A program made the position numbers and the translations under genes. This document shows positions 33,420 through 41,766 of a stretch of DNA of 64,000 nucleotides, in pieces. Numbering within the stretch: the first letter of the stretch is position 1; every line of letters starts with the position of its first letter. The notes under the pieces were generated by a model. That model did not search any database and had not been told where the DNA came from. It saw only the letters and a list, made by a program, of their open reading frames with translations. Origin of the DNA: Candidatus Bathyarchaeum tardum (lineage in GTDB: Archaea > Thermoproteota > Bathyarchaeia > Bathyarchaeales > Bathyarchaeaceae); NCBI GenBank assembly GCA_029762755.1, contig JARVGH010000001.1, forward strand, positions 248,001-312,000, given 5' to 3'.

Positions 33420-34316
33420 CTATATGAAATATCCTGCAATGATTGAAATGGCGTAAATCAGCATGCTTACATGGAATAGTGGCAATGCTTTCATTGCTGA
33501 GTCTGCGGTTTTTCCTTTCAAGATTTTGTAGTTAGCTAATGTTAAGAGTACAAAACTGATGCTAAACCCGATTAATGCTATGGTTCCTAGAATGCTAACA
33601 AAAACTATTGCAGCTCCAATATGTAATGCACTAAACAGTAAAATCCAGTAACTGGTGCCTTTCATTTCATAGAGCAAGGGTATAGTTTTCATGTTTTTGA
33701 CTTTGTCATTGGTTACATCTGCCATGTCATTTACTCCTAAATGTGCTTGGGCTAAGGGATAAAAAAACAAACCAAAGAGTAATGCATTGAAATCAAAACC
33801 TGCAACCGCGATGTATCCTGCTACAGGAAACATTGTGAAATCAATCCGCCCAATCAGTTGAGCGAAAGGAAAGCTTTGGTTTCTTTTTTTGATTTGGTAA
33901 AAAATTTCCAGCCCATAACAAACTAGCATGATGGTTACAAGATACAGGGACGTTGGAAAAGGAAACGTGAAAATCAAAACAGTCGTAACTGCAACTAGTC
34001 CAAAAAACACAATCAATCCTTGCTTGTAAGAAAGCAGACCTTGGGATAGGGGTCTTTGACCAAAAACTCTCCAATATTTTGTTAATTTATTGGTTTCAAC
34101 TTCTTTTTTGTCTATATCCCGATCTATGATATCATTCAAGACTAAGCCTGCTTCAAATCCTGCTAAACCAATAAAGATGGCTCTGAGTATAAGAGACCAC
34201 GAAAAAATGGCGTTTAATTGAAACCCAAGGAACACTCCCGCGCAAAAAAGTGTGGGCCAAACAAAAAAGAAATGCACTCTGGTCAGATCAAAGTACGATT
34301 TGAGTTGTGCTTTCAT
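33420..34316 (-). CDS. UbiA family prenyltransferase (a)
   Basis: 298 residues, about eight or nine transmembrane helices. The two Mg-prenyl-diphosphate motifs are NDIIDRDIDKKE (about residue 62-73) and NDMADVTND (about 192-200). Attaches an isoprenoid chain to an aromatic or polar acceptor: in archaea, digeranylgeranylglyceryl phosphate, haem or quinone precursors. Divergent from a second UbiA gene with 79 bases between them. Acceptor not determinable. Confidence 0.88.
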   Translation of the reverse strand: MKAQLKSYFDLTRVHFFFVWPTLFCAGVFLGFQLNAIFSWSLILRAIFIGLAGFEAGLVLNDIIDRDIDKKEVETNKLTKYWRVFGQRPLSQGLLSYKQGLIVFFGLVAVTTVLIFTFPFPTSLYLVTIMLVCYGLEIFYQIKKRNQSFPFAQLIGRIDFTMFPVAGYIAVAGFDFNALLFGLFFYPLAQAHLGVNDMADVTNDKVKNMKTIPLLYEMKGTSYWILLFSALHIGAAIVFVSILGTIALIGFSISFVLLTLANYKILKGKTADSAMKALPLFHVSMLIYAISIIAGYFI

Positions 34317-34395
34317 TCACATTCCTCAAATTTCATTATGTAATTCATTATATCTTTTAATAAGCTATTCCATCAATAAACAAAGAGAGAACTTC

Positions 34396-35301
34396 ATGAA
34401 TTCCCTGATAGTCTTACGCGTAATTCGTGTTCACATCGTGGCGGGTGGAGTTTTAGCCTTTTCCCTTGGAGCCTTACTGGCAATTTTAACTGGCGGAATC
34501 GTAAATCTTTTACACCTTGCCTTGGGTTACAGTGTGGTTTTCTTAGGCGATTTGTCCACTCATTTTAGCAATGACTATTTCGATGTTGAATTGGACCGGC
34601 ATCAGAAAAACCAAAAACTGTTTTCGAACAAAAAAATCTTGGTAAACCATCCAAACCTTTCTCCATTGGCAAAGAAAATCTCATTGATCCTGCTGATGTT
34701 GTCAAATGTTTTGGCTGGGATAATGGTTCTCTTTTTTGGAGCCCCCACAGAATTGTTCATCATTACATTTTTAGCAAATCTCTTGGGATGGGCATACTCA
34801 GCTCCTCCAATGCGATTAAGTGCAAAAAGTCTAGGAGAACTAGCTATTGCCTTGGCTACGGGATTCATAATCCCCAGTATCGGTTACCTGTCCGTGAAAG
34901 GTCAACTTGATTTGCTTTTTGTTTTTCTTTCAATCCCGTTTATGATGTATGGTTTCTTTCTTAGTCTTAATCTTGAAATCCCGGACATAAAAAACGACCA
35001 AAAAGGTCAAAAAACTACATTTGCAGTTCGAATAGGTCCAAAAAACAGTTTCTATGTGCTTACAGCAATCACTTCCCTTGTAACATTAACCTTTTTTGTT
35101 CTCATGGAACAACTTTTTACCAATGTTATTAACTTGAAAGTCATCTTTTTTCTTTCTTTGGTACCCTTAACAACAACAGTTCTTGGATTTCTTGCAACCT
35201 TCAAGAACAAAAACGTTAGCCAGTTTTGTTCATTGAATATTATCGCACTTTTTCTGTTTATAATCTCATTAAACGCATACTTTTTTCTGCTCTTAACATA
35301 A
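34396..35301 (+). CDS. UbiA family prenyltransferase (b), MenA-like
   Basis: 301 residues from the ATG at 34396, following AGAGAG; an upstream in-frame extension to 34252 overlaps the divergent gene and is not convincing. Motifs: NDYFDVELDRHQ in the first half and DIKNDQKGQKTT in the second, with GWAYSAPPMRLS, the order seen in MenA-type members. About nine transmembrane helices. Prenylates a cytosolic-side aromatic acceptor; menaquinone genes are not nearby. Pairs with the divergent UbiA gene and may share a promoter region. Confidence 0.88.
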   Translation: MNSLIVLRVIRVHIVAGGVLAFSLGALLAILTGGIVNLLHLALGYSVVFLGDLSTHFSNDYFDVELDRHQKNQKLFSNKKILVNHPNLSPLAKKISLILLMLSNVLAGIMVLFFGAPTELFIITFLANLLGWAYSAPPMRLSAKSLGELAIALATGFIIPSIGYLSVKGQLDLLFVFLSIPFMMYGFFLSLNLEIPDIKNDQKGQKTTFAVRIGPKNSFYVLTAITSLVTLTFFVLMEQLFTNVINLKVIFFLSLVPLTTTVLGFLATFKNKNVSQFCSLNIIALFLFIISLNAYFFLLLT

Positions 35302-35365
35302 TTTGTTGTTTTGTTAAAGTTTAAAAATAAAAAAATTAGAGGTTTGATTTTTTTTATTTTGTTAC

Positions 35366-35572
35366 TCAAAACCCGCTGCCGTCTGAAATTCCATCACCGC
35401 AATTGGGTGCTGGACCCTTTCCAGGGGTATCTGGTTGAATAAACTGGTTACCGTCTGGAATTCCATCGCCTGCTCCCTCGGGTGGTGCAACACTATTTTC
35501 TGCTGCTACTATTCCGATAATCATGCTGGCTACAATCAAAACCAATATTGCGCTAGTTGCTATTTTTTTCAT
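35366..35572 (-). CDS. small secreted peptide with GDGI(P/S)DG repeats
   Basis: 68 residues: signal peptide (1-24, ending VAAEN), then a short mature part with GDGIPDGNQF and NCGDGISDGSGF. The D-G-x-x-D-G spacing resembles calcium-binding loops of thrombospondin type-3 or dockerin repeats, but only two short copies are present. Function unknown. Confidence 0.55.
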   Translation of the reverse strand: MKKIATSAILVLIVASMIIGIVAAENSVAPPEGAGDGIPDGNQFIQPDTPGKGPAPNCGDGISDGSGF

Positions 35573-35726
35573 TTTGATTTTCCCTCAACATTTCCAGTTT
35601 ATGATATATATCAAGATTTGATATAAGGGACATTGTGAAACGAGAAATTCAAAAAATGAAACGCCCAATTCTAGCTTCAATAACTATAAATTTTGCAGAG
35701 ATCTACAATTTTTTGAGGTTAAATAG

Positions 35727-35906
35727 ATGGACGACAACGAAAAAATGGTACTGGAAACCATGAAAAAAGCAGGAAAACCTGTCCGACCTGGAGATTTAGC
35801 AAAAATGACTGGATTAGACAGCAAAGAAGTTTCCAAAATCATAAAAAGCCTGAAAACTCAAGGTGAAGTAATTTCCCCCAAAAGATGTTTCTATGCCCCT
35901 GCTTAG
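35727..35906 (+). CDS. 59-residue winged-helix DNA-binding protein
   Basis: ATG at 35727 behind TTGAGGTTA. The whole protein is one small HTH: EKMVLETMKKAGKPVRPGDLAKMTGLDSKEVSKIIKSL, then a wing ending SPKRCFYAPA. Related tiny HTH proteins with a terminal SPKRCYY occur in methanogens. Its stop overlaps the stop of the convergent methyltransferase by 4 bases (35903-35906). Confidence 0.75.
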   Translation: MDDNEKMVLETMKKAGKPVRPGDLAKMTGLDSKEVSKIIKSLKTQGEVISPKRCFYAPA

Positions 35907-36568
35907 CAGTTGTTTTTTTGGAAAATATAAAATCCTGAAATATTTTCCTCTGGTTTTTTTCTAAACATGTTGACTTGGTTTTGGTATTTTTTAACGATTT
36001 CACTGTTTTCTGGGTTTTTCTTCCACTTTTTTATTAGCCGTTCCAAAGGTTCAAAATAATTTATCTTCCACTCGTCATCAGGTAAAATAAAATGATCAAT
36101 CAGGCTATAGCCCAAATCTGATGTGCTGATAAGAGCACTTGATACGTGATTTATTCCATCATGAGCGACTATGAAACCTCCTTTTCGTAGTAAATGTCTT
36201 AACTGATTGAGGCTTTTCTCGAAACCAACTATATGTAACGAGCCTTCAGCCCAGATTATGTCAAAGGTTTCATCTGGAAAATCAACATCCAGTATCGAAC
36301 AATTTTGGGTAGAAACACGGTTCGAAAGTCCTTCTTCTAGGATTTTTTTGTCTAGCTTTTCCAGCTCTTTATGGTCTGTGTCAACGCTGACTATTGTTCC
36401 CTTACTTAGTTTAGCTAACTCAATTGTTGGAATCCCTGAACCGCAGCCAACATCAAGAATGTATGGTTCATTAATTTTTGGAAGAATCTGAAACGCTTGC
36501 CGTGTATACTTCAAAAAATGTTTTCTGATTTGCTCTACTTCAGCTTCCAGAATTGATTCAGTTGACGT
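35903..36568 (-). CDS. class I SAM-dependent methyltransferase, start codon apparently ACG
   Basis: The frame with a canonical start (TTG at 36514) gives 203 residues beginning at KYTRQAF. Upstream, the same frame stays open 18 more codons to 36568 and reads STESILEAEVEQIRKHFL, a normal N-terminal helix for this family, beginning with ACG right after an in-frame TAA. A GGATAGGATAA stretch precedes the ACG. SAM-binding motif ILDVGCGSGIPTIELAK, acidic VDTDH, and DIIWAEGSLHIVG follow. Substrate unknown; the methyltransferase_11/25 group is broad. The ACG could be a real rare start, or a sequence error for ATG. Confidence 0.75.
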   Translation of the reverse strand, partial: TSTESILEAEVEQIRKHFLKYTRQAFQILPKINEPYILDVGCGSGIPTIELAKLSKGTIVSVDTDHKELEKLDKKILEEGLSNRVSTQNCSILDVDFPDETFDIIWAEGSLHIVGFEKSLNQLRHLLRKGGFIVAHDGINHVSSALISTSDLGYSLIDHFILPDDEWKINYFEPLERLIKKWKKNPENSEIVKKYQNQVNMFRKKPEENISGFYIFQKNNC

Positions 36569-36631
36569 TTATCCTATCCCCCCTATTTTATGTTGGCTTC
36601 AAAGTTTTAAATTTTGGCTTATCTTTCCTTT

Positions 36632-37312
36632 TCAGTTTTCTTTGACAATTTCGAATACCAATTCTCTTCTTTTCTTATCCACAACAGTTACTGCATTCAT
36701 TTTTCTTAGACAATACGTAATTTTTTGAGCTAACCTAATAGGAATCCCCATTTTCTTTGCCAAAATTTTATTCGTAAATGGATCATCCATATTGTCGGGT
36801 AAAACTTTAAGAAAATCTGTTTTTTTCTCAAAAATAACGCTGCCAAAAATTTTTAGAAGCTTTCTGTCTTTGACGCTTATTCCTTTTCGTCGCCAGCTTC
36901 CTTTTCCGTCGTTGCATCGTAGTTCCTTTTCTTCGATGAATAAAACTTCAATAGAAAAATTTTCATTATTAATCAAACTAGGTAAATGAACCATTTCAAC
37001 AAAAAGGTCAGTTATTTTTCCTTTTTTTGGTGATTTTCTTTTTTTAACAATCTCTCCAGCGTCTGACACGTAAACAATCCATTTAATCTTGGCAATGGGA
37101 TAAACAAGTCTTACTTTGTTGCCTTTGAGGAGCTTTCTTAATTTCTTTTTGATTGCTGAAAGGTTTCTTGTTTGTATTTCAATCAGCAAACCATCCTCAT
37201 TTATTACATCAACAATAAACTCATCAACCTTAACCTCAACTGGGTGCTTTGCTTTGGAATACCAGCCCTTGATGTCAGCATGCAACGAGTATTCTGTCAT
37301 AACTATTTTCAT
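36632..37312 (-). CDS. uncharacterised protein with possible PD-(D/E)XK-like N-terminal domain
   Basis: 226 residues. The N-terminus (MTEYSLHADIKGWYSKAKHP, then VEVKVDEFIVDVINEDGLLIEIQTRNLSAIKKKLRKLL) has the order Asp - (Glu-x-Gln) expected of a nuclease-like core, followed by a long basic stretch and a C-terminal winged-helix-like part (FTNKILAKKMGIPIRLAQKITYCLRKMN). I recall similar uncharacterised bacterial and archaeal proteins but no function. Strand minus, alone. Confidence 0.6.
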   Translation of the reverse strand: MKIVMTEYSLHADIKGWYSKAKHPVEVKVDEFIVDVINEDGLLIEIQTRNLSAIKKKLRKLLKGNKVRLVYPIAKIKWIVYVSDAGEIVKKRKSPKKGKITDLFVEMVHLPSLINNENFSIEVLFIEEKELRCNDGKGSWRRKGISVKDRKLLKIFGSVIFEKKTDFLKVLPDNMDDPFTNKILAKKMGIPIRLAQKITYCLRKMNAVTVVDKKRRELVFEIVKEN

Positions 37313-37354
37313 TCTCAGAAACGGTATTCAAGGGTTACTGACGTTACCGAAAAA

Positions 37355-37816
37355 TCAGCCCGAATCTGTTGGTGCCCCTTGGGTTCCCCTTATTTCAAAA
37401 TGTTTAACGTAAGCGATGTGGTCAAAGGTAAAATATATCGAATTATGGCTTCCATTATATGATTGAATGTAGTGTTCATCGCTCATTTTGTAATACTTGT
37501 CAATTACAGAAATTTCTCCCCCGATTAAACCCGTTGGAACTGTTATGTTACAAAAGGAATTTTCTGGTTCACCTATGAACGCAAAAGAAACAATTTTTTC
37601 CTCTTTCAAATAACTGACTTCAGGGGAAGAAGAATAATTACTTAGCACATTTACGGTGTAAGTTTCGTTTCCTACTGAAAACGGAAACGAATACAGTTTA
37701 CCGTTTTCTGTTTTATCTTTTCCTGAATCAATAAATAAAATTGTTGCGACTGTCCCTGAGGCAATCAGCAGTAATGTGATGAAACCAATTATGGCTCCTT
37801 TATGTTTTTTAATCAA
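37355..37816 (-). CDS. exported membrane-anchored protein, unknown function
   Basis: 153 residues: a positively charged N-terminus (MIKKHKGA), one transmembrane helix or uncleaved signal (residues 8-29), and an outside domain with NxS/T sites (NET, NYS, NIT, NGS). No recognised motif. Two GTCAA-like palindromes lie 250-300 bases upstream. Confidence 0.65.
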   Translation of the reverse strand: MIKKHKGAIIGFITLLLIASGTVATILFIDSGKDKTENGKLYSFPFSVGNETYTVNVLSNYSSSPEVSYLKEEKIVSFAFIGEPENSFCNITVPTGLIGGEISVIDKYYKMSDEHYIQSYNGSHNSIYFTFDHIAYVKHFEIRGTQGAPTDSG

Positions 37817-38068
37817 TTAACAACCTCAGTAATAGGTTGATGTTTTTATTGTTGAATGCATAAAGTAGTATGGATTGAAGAAACGGGTTTGCTGAGGTTT
37901 TAGTACAATTAAATTGAAGGAATGAAAAAATGAAAAAACCATGCTACTATCACGGGTAATTTTCATTTTGTACTTGAACCCTTTCAGCCCCATTTCTTTA
38001 TTTTTTTCCTTTTTTGTTTCTGATCTAATATTGCACATTGAAAGTTTTTTAAAATAAAAAACGTTTTT

Positions 38069-38084
38069 CTCAAAAATATTTGAC
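38069..38084. promoter_or_regulatory. palindromic box CTCAA-N6-TTGAC, copy 4
   Basis: CTCAAAAATATTTGAC: same half-site spacing as the boxes at 3460 and 24030, with one mismatch at the first base. Confidence 0.45.
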
Positions 38085-38113
38085 AAAAATTTTCCAACCC
38101 ACAAAAGGTCTTA

Positions 38114-38129
38114 CTCAAGAAAACTTGAC
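38114..38129. promoter_or_regulatory. palindromic box CTCAA-N6-TTGAC, copy 5
   Basis: CTCAAGAAAACTTGAC, 45 bases after copy 4, again with one mismatch. The tandem pair repeats the arrangement at 3460/3495. Confidence 0.5.
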
Positions 38130-38284
38130 AAAAATATAATTAAGTTTTAAAATTCAATTTAGTTCTCCATTAAACAAAGAAACAGAGATGAATGAACTAA
38201 TGAGGTTTAGTTCCCGTTTTTCCGGTTCACGTGTTATCGATTTTTCTATTTTTAATCTAATTTTGCGTTTTTCAACTGTAACGG

Positions 38285-38292
38285 TTTTATAT
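38285..38292 (+). promoter_or_regulatory. TATA box of the glycosyltransferase gene (leaderless)
   Basis: TTTTATAT centred 24-25 bases before the ATG at 38313, the spacing expected for transcription beginning at the start codon. The GAGG right before the ATG is too close to act as ribosome binding site, supporting a leaderless message. Confidence 0.45.
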
Positions 38293-38312
38293 TATGAGTA
38301 AACGTATAGAGG

Positions 38313-39254
38313 ATGAATTACGATTATCTGGTTCGTTATTTCATGGAGGACAAAAATATCACACTAAAATCTGTTGCAAAGATTGCCATCGTGTTTCCTG
38401 CATTGAATGAATGTGAAGCAGTTGGAAAAATACTCGATGAAGTAAAAAATGTCATGACAGATTACGACTTTGACTTGGTTGTTGTTGACGGTCATTCTAC
38501 TGATGGTACAGATAAGATCGCAAAAAAACATGGTGCTATAGTCCTTTACCAGCCCGGGAAAGGTTATGGAGACGCTTTAAAAACTGGTTTTCTTTATGCC
38601 AAAAACAAACTTAACTCTGAAATTCTTGTAATGCTTGATGCTGACCTGACTTATGACCCTAAAGACATACCTAAACTAGTTCGTCCTATCATGGACGGTG
38701 ACGCTGAGCTAGTAATAGGCAACAGATTTGCAGGAATGCAAGAGGGTGCAATGCCTGCTGTTAACCAAATTGGCAACAAGGCAATTTCAACCCTTGCCAA
38801 CATGTCTTTGGGTATTGGAATCAGTGACACACAAAGTGGAATGAGGGCTTTCAAAGCAGAGTTGCTAGATGAAGTTAATTTGATGGCTGTGGGTATGCCC
38901 TTTGCTTTGGAAATGTTGGCAAAGGCACGTTCGGTTAACTCTAGAATGCTTGAGCTTCCAATAAGTTACAGGCCACGGGTCGGAGAAACAAAACTCAGTC
39001 CACTAAAAGATGGCTTTAGAATCTTCAACGTAATTGTGAGGCTAATGTTTGACGTTAGACCTCTGTTGTTCTTTGGAACAATCGGGACGATGTTTGGTGC
39101 ATGGGGGCTGTTTCTTCATTACGTGTTGCTTCCAATCGAAATTGTTTACATTGTATTTCCATTACTTTTGATAATCGGAGGCATTTTGGCTTTCGTAGTT
39201 GGTTTTGCAATGTTTGTTGAAAAGGGCGCTTTACAAAAAAATAAAACCACCTAG
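38313..39254 (+). CDS. GT2 family glycosyltransferase (dolichol-phosphate mannosyltransferase-like)
   Basis: 313 residues. GT-A fold: AIVFPALNECEAVGKILDEV, then VVVDGHSTDGTDKIA, GKGYGDALKTGF, and the DXD-type metal site VMLDADLTYDP. ADLTYDPKDIP and GNRFAG...MPAVNQIGNKAIS are typical of DPM1-like enzymes. Two C-terminal transmembrane helices anchor it. Transfers a sugar from a nucleotide donor to a polyprenyl phosphate for surface glycans, fitting the many exported proteins nearby. ATG at 38313; a second ATG at 38343. Confidence 0.9.
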   Translation: MNYDYLVRYFMEDKNITLKSVAKIAIVFPALNECEAVGKILDEVKNVMTDYDFDLVVVDGHSTDGTDKIAKKHGAIVLYQPGKGYGDALKTGFLYAKNKLNSEILVMLDADLTYDPKDIPKLVRPIMDGDAELVIGNRFAGMQEGAMPAVNQIGNKAISTLANMSLGIGISDTQSGMRAFKAELLDEVNLMAVGMPFALEMLAKARSVNSRMLELPISYRPRVGETKLSPLKDGFRIFNVIVRLMFDVRPLLFFGTIGTMFGAWGLFLHYVLLPIEIVYIVFPLLLIIGGILAFVVGFAMFVEKGALQKNKTT

Positions 39255-39342
39255 TCAAAAGATTTAATGAACATTTTTGTTCATCACATCATTTGTTTTA
39301 TCCTTATAATTTTTAATTATGCCCTAAAAAACACAGATGGAC

Positions 39343-39894
39343 TTACAAACCGTTTTTATTCATTTTTTTCAAAACTGTTGTTGCTGTTATTAGAACTATT
39401 GTGAAAACTGTGATTAAAATTCCTGCTGGAAATTCGGGGATATCTTGTTTTTTTACCAAACTAGTCCAGGTATCTGGATTAAAATCATTTTCTTGGTTAT
39501 TTATTGCTAACAGTTTGTGTTCAAGCAACAGGTAATTAACGTTAAGGTAATGGGTTGAATTTAAATCAACATATACAACAGCAACAGTTCTGTTTCCGGT
39601 TCCCGTGTAGTCTGTTCCGTACAAGTTGTCTATGTCAAGGTAAACTGTTTTTCCTTCAACAAGAGAAGCTAAAACACTCTTAGCTGATATGTAACCCGTT
39701 GAATTGTCAATATCTGCACAAGTGGGGTCTATGTCCGCCAACTTTATCGTGCCTTCTGTCTCAGTTTCAAAGCTGTCATCTCCTAATACTTCGGTGACAA
39801 CAGTTGAAGCGTCAATTTCTTCAGAACCCTGAACCAATGGAATAACTAAAACCATAACCAGAAGAAAAAAGCTGGCGAAAACTCCTGTTTTCAT
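39343..39894 (-). CDS. surface-anchored staphylococcal-nuclease-like domain protein, IPEF tail
   Basis: 183 residues: signal peptide (1-22), then a compact SNase-like OB domain: VVTEVLGDDSFETETEGTIKLADID, a GYISAKSVLASLVEGKTVYLD stretch, NRTVAVVYVD and NVNYLLLEHKLL. In true nucleases the strand reads vRLagIDtPE; here Arg is Lys (IKLADID) and the following acidic position is not clear, so activity is doubtful. C-terminus: IPEFPAG, a transmembrane helix, KKMNKNGL. Faces outside the cell. Role could be DNA binding, uptake or none of these. Confidence 0.75.
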   Translation of the reverse strand: MKTGVFASFFLLVMVLVIPLVQGSEEIDASTVVTEVLGDDSFETETEGTIKLADIDPTCADIDNSTGYISAKSVLASLVEGKTVYLDIDNLYGTDYTGTGNRTVAVVYVDLNSTHYLNVNYLLLEHKLLAINNQENDFNPDTWTSLVKKQDIPEFPAGILITVFTIVLITATTVLKKMNKNGL

Positions 39895-40110
39895 ATCTTA
39901 ATTAACTGCTTGAAAATATTTTAACTTATATTTTTGAGCATGAAAATCAACTGGTAGCTATTGAAACTCTCGGTTGTGGAGTTTGTTGTCGGTTGCGGTT
40001 TATTGTTTTCTGATTGGAATTTTCATGATTGGATTTGGTCCTTTGTCCTATACTTCAACATGAAGCCAAACTTCATAACTGTATTAACTATAAAGGATTC
40101 ACGTCAAACT

Positions 40111-40311
40111 ATGACTCAACAGGTAATGCTAGAAAAGCTTGCTAAAACAGAAACTGTATGCACCAGTTGCAAACACTTCATTGAATCTGAGGGCATGTTC
40201 TACTGTAAATTTTATCAAGCTTTTTTCACTGCGGAAACTCTTTCCATTCCTTGTGATTTCCAAGAAAAACTAGACTTTTTAGTTTCCTTGGTTGGTTCTG
40301 GCAATTTTTAG
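40111..40311 (+). CDS. small four-cysteine protein (family with 47188)
   Basis: 66 residues from ATG 40111; an upstream in-frame extension is unlike the paralogue. Pattern CTSCKHFIE-x7-FYCKFYQAFF-x-AETLSIPCDFQEK; the paralogue at 47188-47361 reads CKTCKHLEK-x5-FFCNFLGAFL-x-EQTLYIPCDMKEK. Four conserved cysteines (CxxC ... C ... C) likely bind one zinc. Function unknown. Confidence 0.7.
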   Translation: MTQQVMLEKLAKTETVCTSCKHFIESEGMFYCKFYQAFFTAETLSIPCDFQEKLDFLVSLVGSGNF

Positions 40312-40579
40312 TTTCAGTTTCATTTGCTATTTTTGTTGTAACCTTTTTTCCAAAAAATGCAGCTAATACCTAATTTCATAATACAAGCCAGATTCCTGAC
40401 AAAATGTATAAGTCACATTCACCTTTTAAAACTAAAAATTTTATGATTTAATGTCAAAAATTTTTGTATTTGAATTTCAAAACTGTTAATTGCCAATTTT
40501 TTGGTTACTTGAAATGCGTATTAGGCGTTCATAGGCGTTAAATATTCAGTCAAGCTTTCACAATAATCGGTAGTAAAAT

Positions 40580-40789
40580 ATGTCCGCTGATGTTCCATTA
40601 GATGAATTGCTGGAAAAAGTCAAAGAAGCAATATCAAAACAATCACCGGGCAACGCGGATAATAAAGACAAAAAACAATTCAAATGCCCTCATTCTTTTG
40701 GTTATTTATCCAAAATGCCTAAAGGAAATCCGATGCCTGAAGAATGCTTCTTATGTCCAAAAGTTGTCGAATGTCTAGCTTCTTCATGA
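40580..40789 (+). CDS. small cysteine-containing protein, 69 residues
   Basis: Charged N-terminal helix (VPLDELLEKVKEAIS) and a C-terminal metal-binding pattern FKCPHSFGYLSKMPKG followed by ECFLCPKVVECL. Unknown function. One of a run of small plus-strand genes at 40-42 kb. Confidence 0.6.
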   Translation: MSADVPLDELLEKVKEAISKQSPGNADNKDKKQFKCPHSFGYLSKMPKGNPMPEECFLCPKVVECLASS

Positions 40790-40936
40790 TTGCATATTTT
40801 TTCTCCAGTTTATTGATATGCTTTTAGTTGGGGGTCGATAAAATTCATGTTTTATGGTTGTATTTGTTTCAGTTGTGGATTTTAGACCAATAACACTTTT
40901 AAACAATATATTGTATATTAATAAACGGGATAAATT

Positions 40937-41572
40937 ATGGTTGCAGAAACGCTACCTTGTGCAGAAAAAAAATGTGCAAGTAAAATGTCCCTGGTCGAAG
41001 ACAAAGATAACGTCCTCTATTATCGATGCTTAGCAAAACATAACGAGCACTATTTTTGTTATAATGTTGCCCAAAAACAATGGGAGCGTTTAATTGTAAC
41101 TCGAAAACTTGTGCTTCGTTACGCTGAAAACCCCTGTGGGGAAGCCCCTGCTGAAACTCAAAGTGAATCGGCAGAAAACAACAAGTTTGAACTCGACCAA
41201 TCAGTTGTCCAGGAATTTGAAAAATCCCTGGTAGGGCCTGTCGAGGTTCCAGCAGAGGAATCTGTTGATGAAAATACAGAAGCTTCTCTTGAATTGCCTG
41301 CTGAAGCACCTGCCAAAGTTTCGGATGCAGAAGAAATTCTTGATGATATTGGTCAAAACCTAGAAATTGTTTCTGATTTAATGAAGATAAAAGGAATTGG
41401 TTCAAGTCGAGCCCAAGATTTGGTGGAGGCTGGGGTCTATACTATTTCTGATTTGGCGAAATGTTCGGCTTCTGATCTTTCTAAAGAAACTGGGCTTCCT
41501 GTATCAAAACTCGTTACTTGGATTGTTAAAGCGAAAACCTTGGTAGATGATGAAGTAATAATTTCCGCTTAA
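40937..41572 (+). CDS. zinc-finger and helix-hairpin-helix protein
   Basis: 211 residues. N-terminal cysteines (LPCAEKKCASK, YYRCLAKHNEHYFCYN) suggest a zinc knuckle; a disordered Pro/Glu-rich middle (about 65-135); C-terminal HhH domain LMKIKGIGSSRAQDLVEAGVYTISDLAKCSASDL, as in DUF4332 or Rad51-N-like DNA-binding domains. Probably binds DNA or RNA without sequence preference. Neighbour genes give no clear partner. Confidence 0.7.
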   Translation: MVAETLPCAEKKCASKMSLVEDKDNVLYYRCLAKHNEHYFCYNVAQKQWERLIVTRKLVLRYAENPCGEAPAETQSESAENNKFELDQSVVQEFEKSLVGPVEVPAEESVDENTEASLELPAEAPAKVSDAEEILDDIGQNLEIVSDLMKIKGIGSSRAQDLVEAGVYTISDLAKCSASDLSKETGLPVSKLVTWIVKAKTLVDDEVIISA

Positions 41573-41766
41573 TTGATTATTTACGGAAAAGTGATGTTTG
41601 TTCCGTTTTTCCTGTGTCGTTTTTTCCTTCAGGTGATTGTTGCTGGCTGTTTTTGTCTGGTTGAACAATAAATATACTAATAAATCGTAATATTTAATAC
41701 ATGATTTGGTGTAAACTAATACGGTTATCACTAGGTGAAGTTTCCACAAACATAGAGGTTGTTTTC

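Larger units (their letters stand above)
37817..38312. other. 496-base gap carrying two palindromic boxes
   Basis: No convincing gene: the longest frame, minus strand 37826-38104, has low complexity and no initiation signal. The region holds the boxes at 38069 and 38114 and a TATA-like TTTTATAT at 38285-38292. Confidence 0.5.

Noticed and set aside
37826-38104. 92-codon minus-strand frame
   Set aside because: Lys/Phe-rich low complexity, overlaps the palindromic boxes, no start signal.
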